A stretch of 64,000 bases of DNA. Source: Nectonema munidae (lineage: Eukaryota > Nematomorpha > Nectonematoida > Nectonematidae). This document shows, in pieces, positions 1 to 11,709 of the stretch (the stretch's first letter is position 1; each line of letters opens with the position of its first letter). Under the pieces are notes generated by a model, which was given only the letters and a program-made list of their open reading frames with translations, ran no database searches and was not told the origin of the DNA. The stretch spans positions 62,001-126,000 of the forward strand of contig JAUIRK010000168.1 of NCBI GenBank assembly GCA_030549495.1. The letters run 5' to 3'. The position numbers were made by a program, and so were the translations under genes.

Positions 1-1265
1 GTTCTGTTTTATGAGATCCTCCCCAGCCTCCACTTCTGCCTGAGAGAATCCCCAGAAGTCTTCATCTTCACCACTGTCATCTTCATACTTGGGATAAGAC
101 CCTTGGACCAGCAGTTAATAATACATTTTTGTGTGATGTCACTCCATGCCCTGGCTGTAGTATAAATCGCATCCTTGATGTGAAACTTTTTCAAGAAATC
201 TACATCAGCATTCTCATCGACGATGGCTTGAACAATGTTTCTTGTAGTTACTCTTCACTGCGTTGATGATGCCTTGATCAAGTGGTTGACAGAGAGATGT
301 AGTATTCTTTGGAAGACAGTATACTATGATCTTTCCATCCTGGGATCGAAGACACTCTGCTGGGGGTGGGCAGGATATTATCAAGCAGTAGTACTGCTTT
401 TTCTTCCTCTCCAATCTTCCCCAGTTGTCGTCGAACAGATGGTACAAAAATGTTGAAAACCCATTTTTCAAAGATTGAAGGTGTCATCCAGGCGCTAGAT
501 GAATGAGTATACTTAAGAGAGAGTTTGTCCATGTTGACATTATTCAAACAACAAGGAGCTCTTGGCTTGTCAATCACAAGGGGCTTGATCTTAAGCGTTC
601 TTGCTCGGTTGCAAGCTAGTAGAAGGGTCATCCTATCCTTGTTCTTTTTCAGTCCCTGGTAAGCTGACTTGTTAGTCTTGAGCGCCAGAGTTCTTCTTGG
701 AAGGAACTTGTAATACAGCCCAGTTTCATCAGCATTGAAGATCTGTTCTTCACTGTAGGTATTTGCTTCTATTAACTGGTGGTATCTTGAAATGAAGTGT
801 TCAGCAGCCTGTGTGTCAGCAGAACAAATTTTTCCTGAGAGTGACTTTGACTTGATTCCGTGACGTCTTTGGAAGCGTTGCAGCCAACCCTTGGAAGCTA
901 CGAACCCAGTATCTTTTTCTCCATGAATCTCTTTGTGAAACTTCTGAGCGTGAGCCTGAAGGATGCTGCCAGAAATGAGTACATTGGTGTTGTTCTTCTG
1001 AGACAGCCAATCAAAAGTGCTTTATCCAAGGCAGGATCTGCAGCTAACTTTGCTCTCTTTCTCTTCAGCCCATCTTGTCCATCAAGTCTCTCAGTTTCTG
1101 TTCATCTCGAATCCAACCACGTAGTGTACCTTCTGAAACTCCAAATTCTCTTGAGACATTTGCTTGTGAATCTCCTTTTTTTACTTTTGTAACTGCTTCC
1201 AGCTTTTGATCGATGGTATATGAGGCATAAGCTTTCCTTTTCCGAGTTGCAGTTTGGTTTGCCAT
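1..1265 (-). pseudogene. pogo/Tigger-type DDE transposase relic (copy A), 3' end outside the window
   Basis: Minus-strand reading pieces line up in order as a jerky/Tigger transposase. From the start at 1265 come a basic lead and a psq/CENP-B-like helix-turn-helix (KLEAVTKVKKGDSQANVSRE, then FGVSEGTLRGW). At 816-1010 a CENP-B-type second DNA-binding part follows. The DDE core has NADETGLYY (first Asp, near 740), LLLDN (second Asp, near 370-400) and CQPLDQGIINAVK (third Asp, near 270-300). Pieces at 9-194, 214-471, 278-631, 816-1010 and 1065-1265 lie in different frames, so there are several frameshifts and the copy cannot encode a working enzyme. The C-terminus runs off the left edge and no terminal repeat is visible. 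The family assignment is strong; activity is excluded by the frame breaks. Confidence 0.85.
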
Positions 1266-1373
1266 ATATAGATAGGACAATTAATAGCGAGGTGATCTGT
1301 AAAAATTCAATGATGATTGCCAGATGTGTACAGTTGAGGTGCGTGTGAATAAATGATTAATTATTATAATGAC

Positions 1374-1676
1374 TTATAAGTAAGAATGCATTTTCCATTT
1401 GAGTAGTTCTTCCTTCACTTTTTTAGAACATGACGAGAGACTTTCACATTGGTTTTTAGGAGTCAAAAATACATCCAGTCTGTCTGAAACATTGTTTGGT
1501 AAAAGTTCTGTTGTTGAATCATTATCATCTTCTTCCTCCAAGTCAGCCAAAATTCCATCACCTGTTTCAGGTGGCAGAATTACTATACTTGTATCATTTT
1601 CATCGTCACACTCTAATACGGTATCTATCATTATCTCTTCATTTTCATTGTTATTATCACTTTCAGAGTGAGACAT
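1374..1676 (-). pseudogene. Acidic N-terminal piece of a piggyBac-like transposase
   Basis: A clean minus-strand ORF of 100 codons starts MSHSESDNNNENEE. It is rich in Asp, Glu and Ser and contains the block ILPPETGDG followed by ADLEEEDDND and LLPNNVSDRLDVF. That arrangement is typical of the acidic N-termini of PGBD2/PGBD3-like piggyBac proteins. The ORF stops (HSYL*) before any catalytic region, and the next sequence downstream on the same strand is the start of Tigger copy A. It is therefore a truncated relic, probably cut by a later insertion or deletion. The match rests on pattern alone. A generic acidic ORF of unknown origin is the alternative. Confidence 0.5.
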
Positions 1677-1872
1677 TGTGAGGATAATGAAACAAAATCA
1701 AAGTAATGAAGAGAAAAAAATAATTTTTATAAAGGAGAGCAAACAAAATGATTGATATGCTTGCAAAACACTTGTTCATTTTTGATAAATTAAAGATTAG
1801 TGTGTTATGTATACTAGTTTATCAAAACTATAATGTCTATTTTTTAATAATGTATGCATGTGCGCATTGTTC

Positions 1873-4702
1873 CTCTACAGCAGGGGTTCCCAACCTGGGG
1901 TTCACGAACCCTTGGGGATTTGTTTCACTTTTTTGAAGGGGTACTTTATAAAGGTATCTGAAAAGTTTTTTTTAATTTTTAACTGATATATACCACCCCA
2001 CACACTCATAGAAAAATTCAGGTAATTTACTACTTTCTATTTGAAGAACTGGTAAAATCATATTTTTAGTAATGTATGGCGCATTTAAACAGTGCTGCTC
2101 TCTTGACAATGTACAGTGATTCTTTAACATAAAAGTAATATATATTTATGTATTTCATATGCTGTTTGAGTGAGAGTTAAGCAAACTGTGATTGCAAGAT
2201 AAATCTTTCTCTTTTAAACATTGAAGCCTTTATAAGTCATGTGAAAGATTAAATAGAGCTCTCTTTGCAAGACCCTTGCTATACTTCTTATATAATGTCA
2301 AATATGACAAATAAATTATGTAACTAGATCATTTTACTACCTATTTTAACTTACACAAATACAGTGGAATATATAAAACATCTGTTAAAATCATAGGATT
2401 TTCTTTAAGACCAATTGAACTCATTCAAACCGTTCCTTGCTGACTTTTCATTTAATTTACTTTTTAATCTCAAGTCAAGTTCCTTATTTTCAAGTCTCAA
2501 GTTACATCTAATTTATTTTAAGCCAACTTATTAGCTGATTTAGTTTTAAAGTAAAAATTTTTTAAAAAGTAATGAAAACTATATAAAAGTGATTGCTGTG
2601 TTAAACGTGGAGGCATGCGTTTTTTACAATTTTACAGGCTTGTAGAATTTTATTGTTTTGTTCAACAACATTGTTAATTAAACCGTATTGTAATATAAAT
2701 ATAAACTGAATACGTGAAAACAGTTAATTTCCATACTCACAAAGCTAATTTTAATAAAGTTATTCGATCTTTTTTATTTTTTCAAAATTTGCAAGTAAAA
2801 ATTTTGATTTTATTTATAATTTTTCAGGAAAATTTAATTTTATCAAAATTTTATAAGTAAAGATTTTTGATAATTTTTTAATCTCTTCTTCCAATTGAAT
2901 TTTTAAAGTAAAAAATTATTTTATAGTAATATTCACTAATAAATATTATATTAATAATTTTAAAAAATGAGTTTTAATCCACCTAAAAAACGCAAATATT
3001 GTGATACCTATATAGAATTTGGTTACCTTCATCAGTAAAAATGATAAAGACTACCCACAGTGTGTAATCTACAATAATGTTTTGTCGGTTGAATGTATGA
3101 AACAAACATTTCTCAAAAAAAATTTAACAGGCTGACATCCAACTTTGAAAGATAAGGCAAAGCTTTCTCTAAAAACAAAGAAGAATGTTTGAAAAAAGTT
3201 AGATTTGACAAGTCAGGCAAGTTTGTTGAAGAAAATTTGGCATCTTTAAGGGCATCTTACATGGTTTCCTTCAGAATTGCCAAAGAAAAGAAACCACATA
3301 CAATTGCCGAAAAACTCATCTTACCGTGTTGTAAAGACATAGTTAAATGTGTAATCGGAAATGGTTCTGAGTTGAAACTGAATACTATTTCTCTTTTAAA
3401 CAACACGGTTGAGCGAAGAATCGTTGAAATGTCAAAAAATATCAAAAATAAAGTAGTTTATTAAATAAAGCTAACCGATTATGAAAAAAGTAAATCCAGA
3501 GTCAAGTCCCCTGCACTGTATGTTGCACAGATATGCTCTGGCTTCAAAAACACTTCCATCTGATTTGAAGTCAGTTTTAGATGAAGTAGTAAAGATGGTA
3601 AACTTCATCAAATCTAGTGCCTTACATACGCGACTATTTTCTTCATTGTGTCAGGAGTTTCAAGGTGAGTTTCACTGCTGCTACACACTGAAGTTCGCTG
3701 GTTATCGAGAGGAAATGTTTTTAAAAGAGTGGAAAAACTCAAAATTGAGCTTTTAGAGTTTTTTAAAAGCAATAAAAATCCAAAACATCTGGTTTTGTTG
3801 AAATGTTATCAGATTCTTCTTGGCTTGACAAGCTTGCTTATTTAAGCGATATTTTTTCTTGCCTAAATGATTTTAATCTCTCTCTTCAAGGTAAATCTGC
3901 CAATGTAAATAATTTTTCAGACAAAATAAAATCACTGGCAATGAAAATCGATTTGTGGATCAGAAGAGTTGACAAACACTCTTTCGGTATGTTTGAAAAC
4001 TTGAATGAGAGAATTAAAATGGAAGAATCGATAAACTTCAGCGATTTAAAAAAACTTAAAAATCATTTGCCATCCCTTTTTTCTGAGATTAAAAAATATT
4101 TTCCTGATTTGAATGAAGAAAATTTGAAAATTATGCGAAACCCCTTCAATTTGGAAGTTCAAGACATTTCCAGTGATTTGCAAGATGAGTTTATAGAACT
4201 CAAAAATGATTCAAATGCCAAAGATTCTTTTGAAGTCATGCCACTATCAAATTTTTGGTGTAAATATAGTTCACTTTATCCCAAAATTTCAAAATTGGTT
4301 CTAAAATCGCTGCTTAAATTCCCGTCGACATATCTCTGTGAACAAGGCTTTTCTACACTTCTTGCCATTAAAACAAAAAAACAGGGCAAGATTAAATGTC
4401 GAGGATGACTTGAGAGTCTGTTTATCACAAACTGAAACAAATATAGAAGAGCTTGTCAGTACAAAACAACCTCAACCTTCTCATTGACTTCAATTTTTTC
4501 AAATATTTATTTTTTTGCATAATAAATCATTTTTTATGAATATATATTGAAATACATGTTTGACTGATGATTAGTGAGGTTTAAAAACAATTAGTGTGAA
4601 AAATCAAGATAAAAAACTAAAAAAAATTATTATGGTTAGTCTAAGACTGAAAATTTTCAAGGGGTACTGGTGAAAAAAAAGTTGGGAACCTCTGCTCTAC
4701 AG
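1873..4702 (+). mobile_element. hAT element (Charlie/ZBED5-like) with perfect 8-bp target-site duplication
   Basis: The element occupies 1881-4694. Its left end reads CAGGGGTTCCCAACCTGGGG and its right end, on the other strand, CAGAGGTTCCCAAC, so the termini are inverted repeats of the usual hAT type. The flanks 1873-1880 and 4695-4702 are both CTCTACAG, an exact 8-bp duplication as hAT transposases make. Matching flanks fix both boundaries to the base. The inside is AT-rich with a broken plus-strand transposase at 2967-4487. The element lies downstream of the dopamine receptor gene, between Tigger copies A and B. Confidence 0.93.
2967..4487 (+). pseudogene. hAT transposase (ZBED5/SCAND3-like), internally deleted
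   Basis: The start at 2967 (MSFNPPKKRKY) is the usual opening of this hAT-Charlie group, followed by a decayed BED-finger segment (VICNNVLS). The piece at 3189-3464 (RFDKSGKFVEENLASLRASY) is the region before the catalytic domain. At 3481 the frame resumes with MKKVNPESSPLHCMLHRYAL, which belongs well downstream, so most of the RNase-H-like catalytic part is missing between 3465 and 3481. The C-terminal hAT dimerisation region is present at 3803-4408 (KFPSTYLCEQGFSTLLAIK), ending at a stop at 4485-4487 after a frameshift. Several stops and shifts are present. The copy could only move with help from another transposase. Confidence 0.88.
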
Positions 4703-5032
4703 GAACATCTTGTCTTTCTTATTTAAGTTTTGATGTCTAAATTTTTGTTATAATTAAATGTAAAACTAGTCTACTTCACAAATTTAAACACTTTTTTCCA
4801 TACTTTTTATTAAGCTGGGCACTAATGGGTTAAAACCAGCTGCAAAAATACAAATGAAATTTAATTTAATTATATAACGTTATGTTTGAAAAAGGAAAAT
4901 GACAAGATGTAGGTATTTTATTTGATAAAAAAATTTATTTATGATTTGAAAAAGGGGCGTGGTAAAATGAACTGAAAGAAATAGAGCTAAATGGCCACTC
5001 AATAAAGAAGATATGAACATGAAATTTGACAT
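4703..5032. other. AT-rich spacer
   Basis: No gene is visible. The piece CACTAATGGGTTAA near 4818-4833 resembles the outer end of the piggyBac-type miniature element at 33278-33407 and may be a solo remnant of it. Confidence 0.4.
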
Positions 5033-5033
5033 A

Positions 5034-7494
5034 GTCAAACCTTTCTATAGCGGCCACTCAAGGGAAACGAAAAACCTGACCGCTATTCACAGGTGGTCGT
5101 AATATACAGGTTAAAAATAATTGTACTTCTTATTTCGTATTTAAAAGATTGTGCGGAATTTATTAACTGGGCACTTGTCTCTAAAAAATCATTAAAAAAC
5201 GAAAAAAATTATTATAGTGTAGAAAGAGCATTCTTTTTATAAAAATAAACTGCATGGAATAGCAAACCTAAGATGAAAATATTAAAAGTAAAATTAATAA
5301 AAACCAGAAGAGCATTTTATTAATAAAAAATTTAATAGTGATGTAGGTTATGTATGATGGAGGCTTACATTATTCTTTCCAAAATATAGAAATCAGAGAT
5401 CTTTGACTGTTTGACATTTTGTTTTTGTAACTGTGATTCTTGATCAACTGCATCATTCAACTCTATGCATTTTCGAGTACTTTAGTGAAGCCTTTGTGTA
5501 TCGCGAATGCCTGTATTTCAGAAATACTTTTACTGACATCCCCAAGGTTTTTGTACTGGAGTTCATGTGAGCCTTCATCTTCTTCTTCGCTGATTTCATC
5601 ATTTTATTGATTGAGTTCAAGTCAGTGCTGAAATTCTTCGACAGTTGAAGAGTGATTATGATCAGTTGGCACCAGTGAAGCATCGAATCCAACGAATTCA
5701 TCTAAACTCATTTGCAAATTTTCTCGACAAGCAGTCTCTATATCATCATTCCTTCTTCCTTGTCTTCATCAACTCTACTTTCAGCGTCTTCACAACCAAC
5801 TCCACATCTTTGGAAACACTTTTGGATTGTCTGCCCTTATTTTTTCCCATGCTTCGTATAGCCAATAAATAGCTTGAAGAAGATCAGTGCGTCGCAACAG
5901 ATCAGAAGCCGTCAACTCCTGTTCTTGTTTCATTCGACTAATTATACCTTACAGCTGCCCTTTCTGAAATTCAATTTGACCGCTTGTATTATTCCTTGAT
6001 CCATTGGCTGAGTCATGGAAGAAGTGTTAGGAGGAAGGAAAACAGGTTTTATATTAGAAAACTCTAAACGAGGATAGCATGGAGCATTGTCCAGCAACAT
6101 TAGGATCTTTCGGCTTTGGGACTGCATTTATTTGTTGAGTTTTTTCATAAAAAGTTCAAAAAGATTGCTAGTTATCCAAGCTTTTTTGTTTGCATGGTAA
6201 TCTACCGGAAGATCTTTATGTTGTATTTTTCCAAAGCAACGGAGTTTAAATGATTTGCCAATTAACATTGGACGCTATTTTTCTCCAAGAGAATTAGCAC
6301 ACAATATAAGAGTGATACGCCCCTTCGAACGTTTTCGACCAAAACAGCCCGTTCCTTTGAAGTGAAACGTTGCGTCAGCAGACATTTAAAAAAAAAAGCC
6401 CAGTTTCATCCATATTGAAGATGTTACGAGCATCATAATTGGAACAGATTTTGGGTAGTTTCTGATTCCAGTCTTCCACAACATTCTTATCAACTCCGCC
6501 ACTTTCTCCATTCATCTTACCGAGCACTATGCTATGCCTACGACGAAAGGCTTCTTGCCAACCATTTGATGCTTTAATATCTTGAAGTTTCAACTGAACT
6601 GCAATCTCTTTGGCTTTTGACCGCTCAAAAGTAGCAACCTAACCGAACTTTCTTTAAACCATTCATAAAGGATTGCGTTTAATTGATCGTTTGACTTTTT
6701 TCGTGCATTTTGCTTACGATTGTTTGGTCTTTTATTTTGAAATTCATCAATCCACTTCTGCTTATTCTTTATAATGTTCAAAATCTGAGTTTTACCGCAA
6801 CGGAGTCCTCCAATAAAAAGTCTTTGAACAATGGAACGCGCGCTCAACTTTTCTTTTTCGTGCATCATTATCACCTCAATCTTTTGTTCAAGAGAAAGTG
6901 AATTATAATATCAGAATAATTGAATTTATATAACAAATTAAAATGTTTAGGCGTTCATGTTATAGAATAGGATGGAAATAATTGACGACACGCAAATGAA
7001 TTAATTAAACAGATGTTTATGTGTACGATGTGTAATGAAAAATGAACTACAGACACGCATCGAATTACGACGATTTGTTTTCTCAAGTACAAGGCTCCTG
7101 TTTCAGCATAGAAGAGAAAAGCGCTCAAACAACGAAAATGTCTATCATTATTATGTTACTGATTTAAGTTCTACAAATGAAAGTACATATGAGTCTATGT
7201 GCTTCACACTTTTCTCCCAGAACCCAATACATATGCACAATTATATGTCTTTGGTTGGAAGATACATCTGTAACTTGTGAACAAGATAACCTATCCTTCA
7301 CTTGATATTTCTTTGCAAAATACTTCGTGGCAGCTTGGCCGTTAACTACATCAAGAAGTGGACGTTGGTCGCGTTTAGCAGGTGGCCGGTATTCACAGAG
7401 TGTACTGTGTAGTAATTCTGTCCGGGGAATATTTAAATGTCCGTTATAAGAGGTGGACGCTATTGACAGGTGGTCGTTAAAGCAGGTTTGACTG
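5034..7494 (-). mobile_element. pogo/Tigger element (copy B) with both ends
   Basis: Left end TAGTCAAACC (5032-5041) and right end, read on the minus strand, CAGTCAAACCTGC (from 7495) form the terminal inverted repeats. The right flank is TATATA, consistent with pogo insertion at TA; the left flank has diverged. A 20-bp module, CGCTATTCACAGGTGGTCGT, lies at 5081-5100 and again on the same strand with one mismatch at 7458-7477. A partial third copy is near 7388, and reverse copies of the GCGGCCAC part lie next to the left end. Such subterminal modules are typical transposase-binding repeats. The transposase is broken (see the next entry). Confidence 0.8.
5453..6900 (-). pseudogene. pogo/Tigger DDE transposase relic (copy B)
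   Basis: Read on the minus strand from about 6900: an N-terminal helix-turn-helix (EVIMMHEKEKLSARSIVQRL, then GGLRCGKTQILNIIKNKQKW), a second CENP-B-type segment (NGWQEAFRRRHSI), then the catalytic core. NMDETGLFF near 6400 carries the first Asp, LLLDNAPCYP near 6090 the second and TQPMDQGIIQAVK near 5980 the third. A C-terminal tail lies at 5453-5701. The pieces at 6590-6874, 6375-6593, 5942-6127 and 5453-5701 are in different frames, with further decay between about 6130 and 6370. The sequence differs clearly from Tigger copy A, so this is another subfamily. Confidence 0.85.
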
Positions 7495-9334
7495 TATATA
7501 TTAACCTTGAGTTTCATATTCAAAAAAATATCTTAAGCAATTAAGTTATATAAGCTGCAAAAAGAAACGTCAATTAGAAAAAAACTACAAGATACTTGAG
7601 CTTTTCATTCTGTCAAAACACTTTGCTATGAAAAATATTATGTAAATTTCGAATTATAATGGTTCAAAGGCAGAAAATTAACTTGCGAGAACCATTTCTG
7701 TTGCCTTGAAATTAATTTTAATATCAGAGAGAAAGGAAAATTTTTATAAAAAAATAAAAAGAATAAATACATTTTGTTTCTTTTAAAAGTTTTATTTAAA
7801 TTTTGTAATCTTTCACTTTTTTTTTTGAATAGTTTAACGATTAGAAAATAAATTATAGGAAAATTTATATTTTTAAAAATTATTTCTTTCTCTTTTAAAT
7901 CAAAGTAGTTTAGATTAGCTCAGTTCAAAATAGAAAATTTTTACATATGTATTTGAGTGAACTAGTTTTGATATCTGACTTAATGAAAAAAAACATCTAT
8001 ACCCTTATAATTTAGATCGTATAGTTGATAAAAAACATTTTATTTTCATCCTTCAGATGGTAATAGAAAAACTGTAATTTAAATTCTGAAAAATTTTAAT
8101 TCATCTGTGAGAAATAAAAATAGGGAAAATAGACAAAAGTGTCTTGACAATCTAAATTGACAATGATAACTTTTTAAAAATTTTATATTTATCAAATTCT
8201 AATGATAAGGGTTGTCTTGCCCTGAAAATGAAAAATTAACGATGATAAAGATTATCAAAATTTATCTATAAATTAAAAGAAATTTATATTTAAAATATTA
8301 TTTCTTTTTTATCATTAAAGTAGTTTAGATTAAACTCACCAAAACTTGGATTAAAGGGATCATAGATAAATGACATCCCCGATAATTTTTTAATTATTGA
8401 AATTCTCCCCCTCCCACTCCCCCATTGTGATATTAACCCCTACTGCTCTATTTTTTAATAAAGAGGATCTCGAATTCGTTTACTCCCTCCTCTTCCCTCT
8501 CGGTAGGGAGCCTCATATATTTATAATCCCAAATAGGGTTGTTAAGTTATTCTTTAGAGTTTAATTTAAATATCTTGATGAGAGTTTAGAGAAAAAAAAT
8601 AATCAAAGTTTTAGCCTTCAAAATTAAATTTTTTAAAGCAAAAATTTTAACTTTGACATTATCATATACCATTATGGAGAAATATGGTTTCAAACTATGA
8701 CGAAGCTTCTACTAATTAACAACAATAAAAACGTACTTTTCCAAAACATTAGTAAATATGTAAGTTTACAGAATATTACAAAAACATTCAATTAATATAA
8801 AAAAAGTTTACGACAATTCAGTTCAAGTTATTTATTCTACTTAATCATCAAGTAGCATCATGTAACAATTAACAAAAATTGTAAAACTTAAATGATGTCT
8901 CATATGTCAAACAAATATGTTCAACAATCAAAAGTGCATAATTTTAGAATCCCCCTATTGAATGAAGGAGTTAAAATGTCTTGGAATCGTTCACATACTT
9001 TCATATTTTAGATAAAATTTTAGAAAAAATAATATCTAGAAAAATATATACGCGGAAAGTATTTATAAGTGAATAACTTTATAAATCTTAATCTATAAGT
9101 ACAGCAAGCTAAAGATGAGAATTCGTTTAAGTGGGTTTAGAGGTACACTATAACTATCACTATTATTGGATTTATCTTTTCTTTATTGGATTTATCTTTT
9201 TACGCATCTTAACCCTATCAGTGCCGGGCTTTTTTATTTCCTCAGTGAGGGGGGAGTTTTTAAAGGTCAGGTTTCATGTAAAAACAATAGTAAATGTAAA
9301 AACAAAAACAAGTAAAAAAAATAGAAAAGCTGTT
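7495..9334. other. AT-rich stretch without genes; degenerate direct repeat
   Basis: No coding region is visible. Segments 7858-7920 and 8278-8340 share long matches (TCAAAGTAGTTTAGATTA against TTAAAGTAGTTTAGATTA, with similar T-rich sequence before them), indicating an old direct duplication about 420 bp apart. A short G-rich patch lies at 9215-9260. Confidence 0.4.
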
Positions 9335-10887
9335 GAGGGGCGCACATCCTCGAAATTATTGGGGGCGAAATTTTTTTGTTGCAATTTTTAAAATTAGTGG
9401 TCTGAAAATACCATGGGAGACCAAATATACAAGCAATCCTTTAAAATTGAATGTATTCAGCGCATACCTAAAGTCCTAAATTTATAAGACTACTTTATAT
9501 TTTTTTTACAAATTTGATGAATTTAAATACTATTCTTCCAGCGAAATTATTTTAATTAAATTTGGAGAATATATACTAGTTAAAAAAATCCAAAATTTCG
9601 GGGGGGGGGGGGGGGGGGGGCTTTTCATTTGAAAATGAAGTAGTCTACCAAGCACATTACAGGAATTGATGAAAAGATATTTGATTCATAGAAAAAACAA
9701 CTGAAAACAAATAACTGAAGGTTGGATAGTTTTATATGAGTGAATGTAGTCTGAAGGCTAAGAGTCTACTAGACACCCTGCGATGTTTATATGAAAAAAA
9801 TATGATTGATTCAGGGGCAAGGGTATAAAATGAAGTTATAATTGTGCAAACAAAAATAAAACAATAAATTAAGATTGCATTATTTTGTTTTTATCAGCAT
9901 CATTCAAAAATAGTTTAAAAGCTAAATTGATCCAAGCTACAAAAAGTAAAATAACTTTTAACATTTTGCAATGATTTGCCTTTTATAATAACTTTGAAAA
10001 AAAAGCCTATCAGAAAAAGTTATAGAGCTTCAACAAAAACTAAAAAATATTACAGCATAACTTAAGTTTTTTAAAAACTAATTTGACATATCCCCTACAA
10101 CATACTCTATGGATGGCATGACAGGTTGGTTGAGATGATGAACTAAGCACAGAAGCCTCTGGATTCGATTCCTCATCGATACGAATTTGTTCATAGTTTG
10201 ACATAAGCGATACATCAGTGCCTTGTCAATGAAAATACACCCATTATTTATACTTTCTGGATCCTTTCATTGGAGAAATTTTCAAAAACTGATATCGCAT
10301 AAGATGCATGGGGGCACCATGAGGTACATAGGAGAGTAGACACGGCCCCTCATGCCCAGCCTAGCTACGTCACTGGAGAGAAGAGGGCCGAATGAGATGG
10401 AAGAGCTTAAACAAGAGAAGAAGGCTTGAGTGAAAGAAGAGAGCTTGAATGAGAGCTTGAGTGAATGATGATTTTTGCAGAGAAAGCGGAAGAGAAAAAC
10501 AGAGGAGACAGAAAGAGAAATAGAATCACTGTGACATATGAGAAAATCTAGTCGATCATTAACACGTGTTTCCTCAAAAATACTACAAGGAGGAGGAGAC
10601 ACTGTGATAAACATTGCTTACTTATTGTGTGAATATTGAAACAATGAATTATTATTATATAGCTCTCACGCATCGTCTGTAAAATATGTTTAATAGAAAT
10701 TTCAGAGCAACTTGGCATGATGTTGATTGATTCGAAAGTCTACATTCATTCTTTTATTTTCTTATCGTACATTATCATGTATTCGAATGATCATTACATT
10801 CTATAATGCAATCATCATACATCTTTTATAAACAAGCAGCAACTCTTACTTATAGAAAATTTTTCGCGCCCCGGATGTGCGCCCCTG
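9335..10887. mobile_element. hAT-like non-autonomous repeat, copy A
   Basis: The left end reads AGGGGCGCACATCC (9336) and the right end, reversed, CAGGGGCGCACATCCGGGG (10887). Both match the ends of the copy at 57042-59066, whose TSD proves it is a transposed unit. Segment 9335-9830 aligns in the same orientation with 57042-57530, including ACATTACAGGAATTGATG and AGTTTTATATGAGTGAATG. Segment 10255-10870 aligns in the opposite orientation with 57965-58620. A SINE sits inside at about 10113-10242. A 20-base G run lies at 9601-9620. I find no matching 8-bp flanks here, so this copy is probably rearranged. Confidence 0.7.
10113..10242 (+). mobile_element. tRNA-derived SINE, copy 1
   Basis: An A-box-like TGGCATGACAGG (10114-10125) is followed 47 bp later by a near-consensus B box GGATTCGATTCC (10161-10172), as in the pol III promoter of tRNA-derived SINEs. 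The body (GTTCATAGTTTGACATAAGC, GTGCCTTGTCAATGAAAA) is shared with the copy at 11430-11570. The right boundary is supported because the host repeat copy at 57-59 kb is uninterrupted where this one switches from CACCC to ATTATTTATAC. No tRNA fold is evident, so this is not a tRNA gene. Confidence 0.65.
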
Positions 10888-11429
10888 GTTTAAGTATGTT
10901 TGGTGTGTATTTAGAGCATATTTTATTTGAGTATGTATGATGATACACAAAATAGTATATATATTATGATTTTTAGAGGGAGTTATTGTACCCTATGTTG
11001 TCTTTATTATGGGAGACTGAGAAAGGGAAGGGCCGCAAAATAATAATATTACCCGGCGACACAAAAAGAATAAATGTTTTTACAGCTGCTTGCGCTGTAT
11101 TTAGCCTGCTTGTAATGACTAAACAATAGAATATATTTTAAATGATATTTACATTTTCTTGACAACTAGTCAACGAATCAGATTTTTTTGTTATCTTAAA
11201 AAAGTCATTAGTCATTTTTATATGCAATTATTCCTATTCAACATAGTCAAGCATTAAGAGTTAAAATCTTTAAAATCTTAATTAAAATTTTTTTTAAAAA
11301 ATAGGGTCTATTAGTAAAGTTTAATTTTTTAATTTGTTATCTTGCCTCTACTGATTTATCAACCACTTATAAGGAATACATTGAATGATTTTCAAAAAAT
11401 TTTTATATAACGGCAATTACAGTTTGTGC
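10888..11429. other. AT-rich spacer downstream of the receptor gene
   Basis: I see no gene or recognisable element here. Confidence 0.4.
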
Positions 11430-11570
11430 TAAGAGCATCTTAGTGAGCAAGGTTGGTTAGGTACTGATTTTCGAATACTCAAAATCTTGGGTCGATCCAG
11501 CATCAAGCCAACTTTCTCATAGTTCGATACAAGCGGCGCAATTGTGCCTTCTCGATGAAAACACCCCTCC
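11430..11570 (+). mobile_element. tRNA-derived SINE, copy 2
   Basis: The A-box-like TAGTGAGCAAGG (11441-11452) and B-box-like GGGTCGATCC (from 11489) have nearly the same spacing as in copy 1. Downstream, CATAGTTCGATACAAGC and GTGCCTTCTCGATGAAAAC match copy 1 with substitutions, so the two are diverged members of one family. It lies about 140 bp past the receptor stop codon, just beyond the likely polyadenylation signal. Confidence 0.62.
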
Positions 11571-11620
11571 GTAACTTTACCATAAACTCCAAAAAAATAG
11601 TTGTTTTTGTTTCATCGTAA

Positions 11621-11626
11621 TTTATT
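11621..11626 (-). promoter_or_regulatory. Candidate polyadenylation signal of the dopamine receptor gene
   Basis: The minus strand reads AATAAA here, about 85 bases past the TGA stop at 11710-11712. It is the first canonical hexamer I find after the stop. A short 3' UTR ending before the SINE is the simplest reading. Confidence 0.45.
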
Positions 11627-11709
11627 AGAGAAAATAGTATAGAAAATATGAATTCGATTATATATATTAAATGCGGAGTAGATTCTTCATTTGTTGCTAG
11701 TGGCTTCAT

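Noticed and set aside
7164-7523. 119-codon minus ORF
   Set aside because: It reads through the right terminus and subterminal repeats of Tigger copy B; no domain and no transposase similarity.
10161-10172. B-box-like sequence as a tRNA gene
   Set aside because: No cloverleaf can be drawn and the same unit recurs at 11430-11570; a SINE explains it better.
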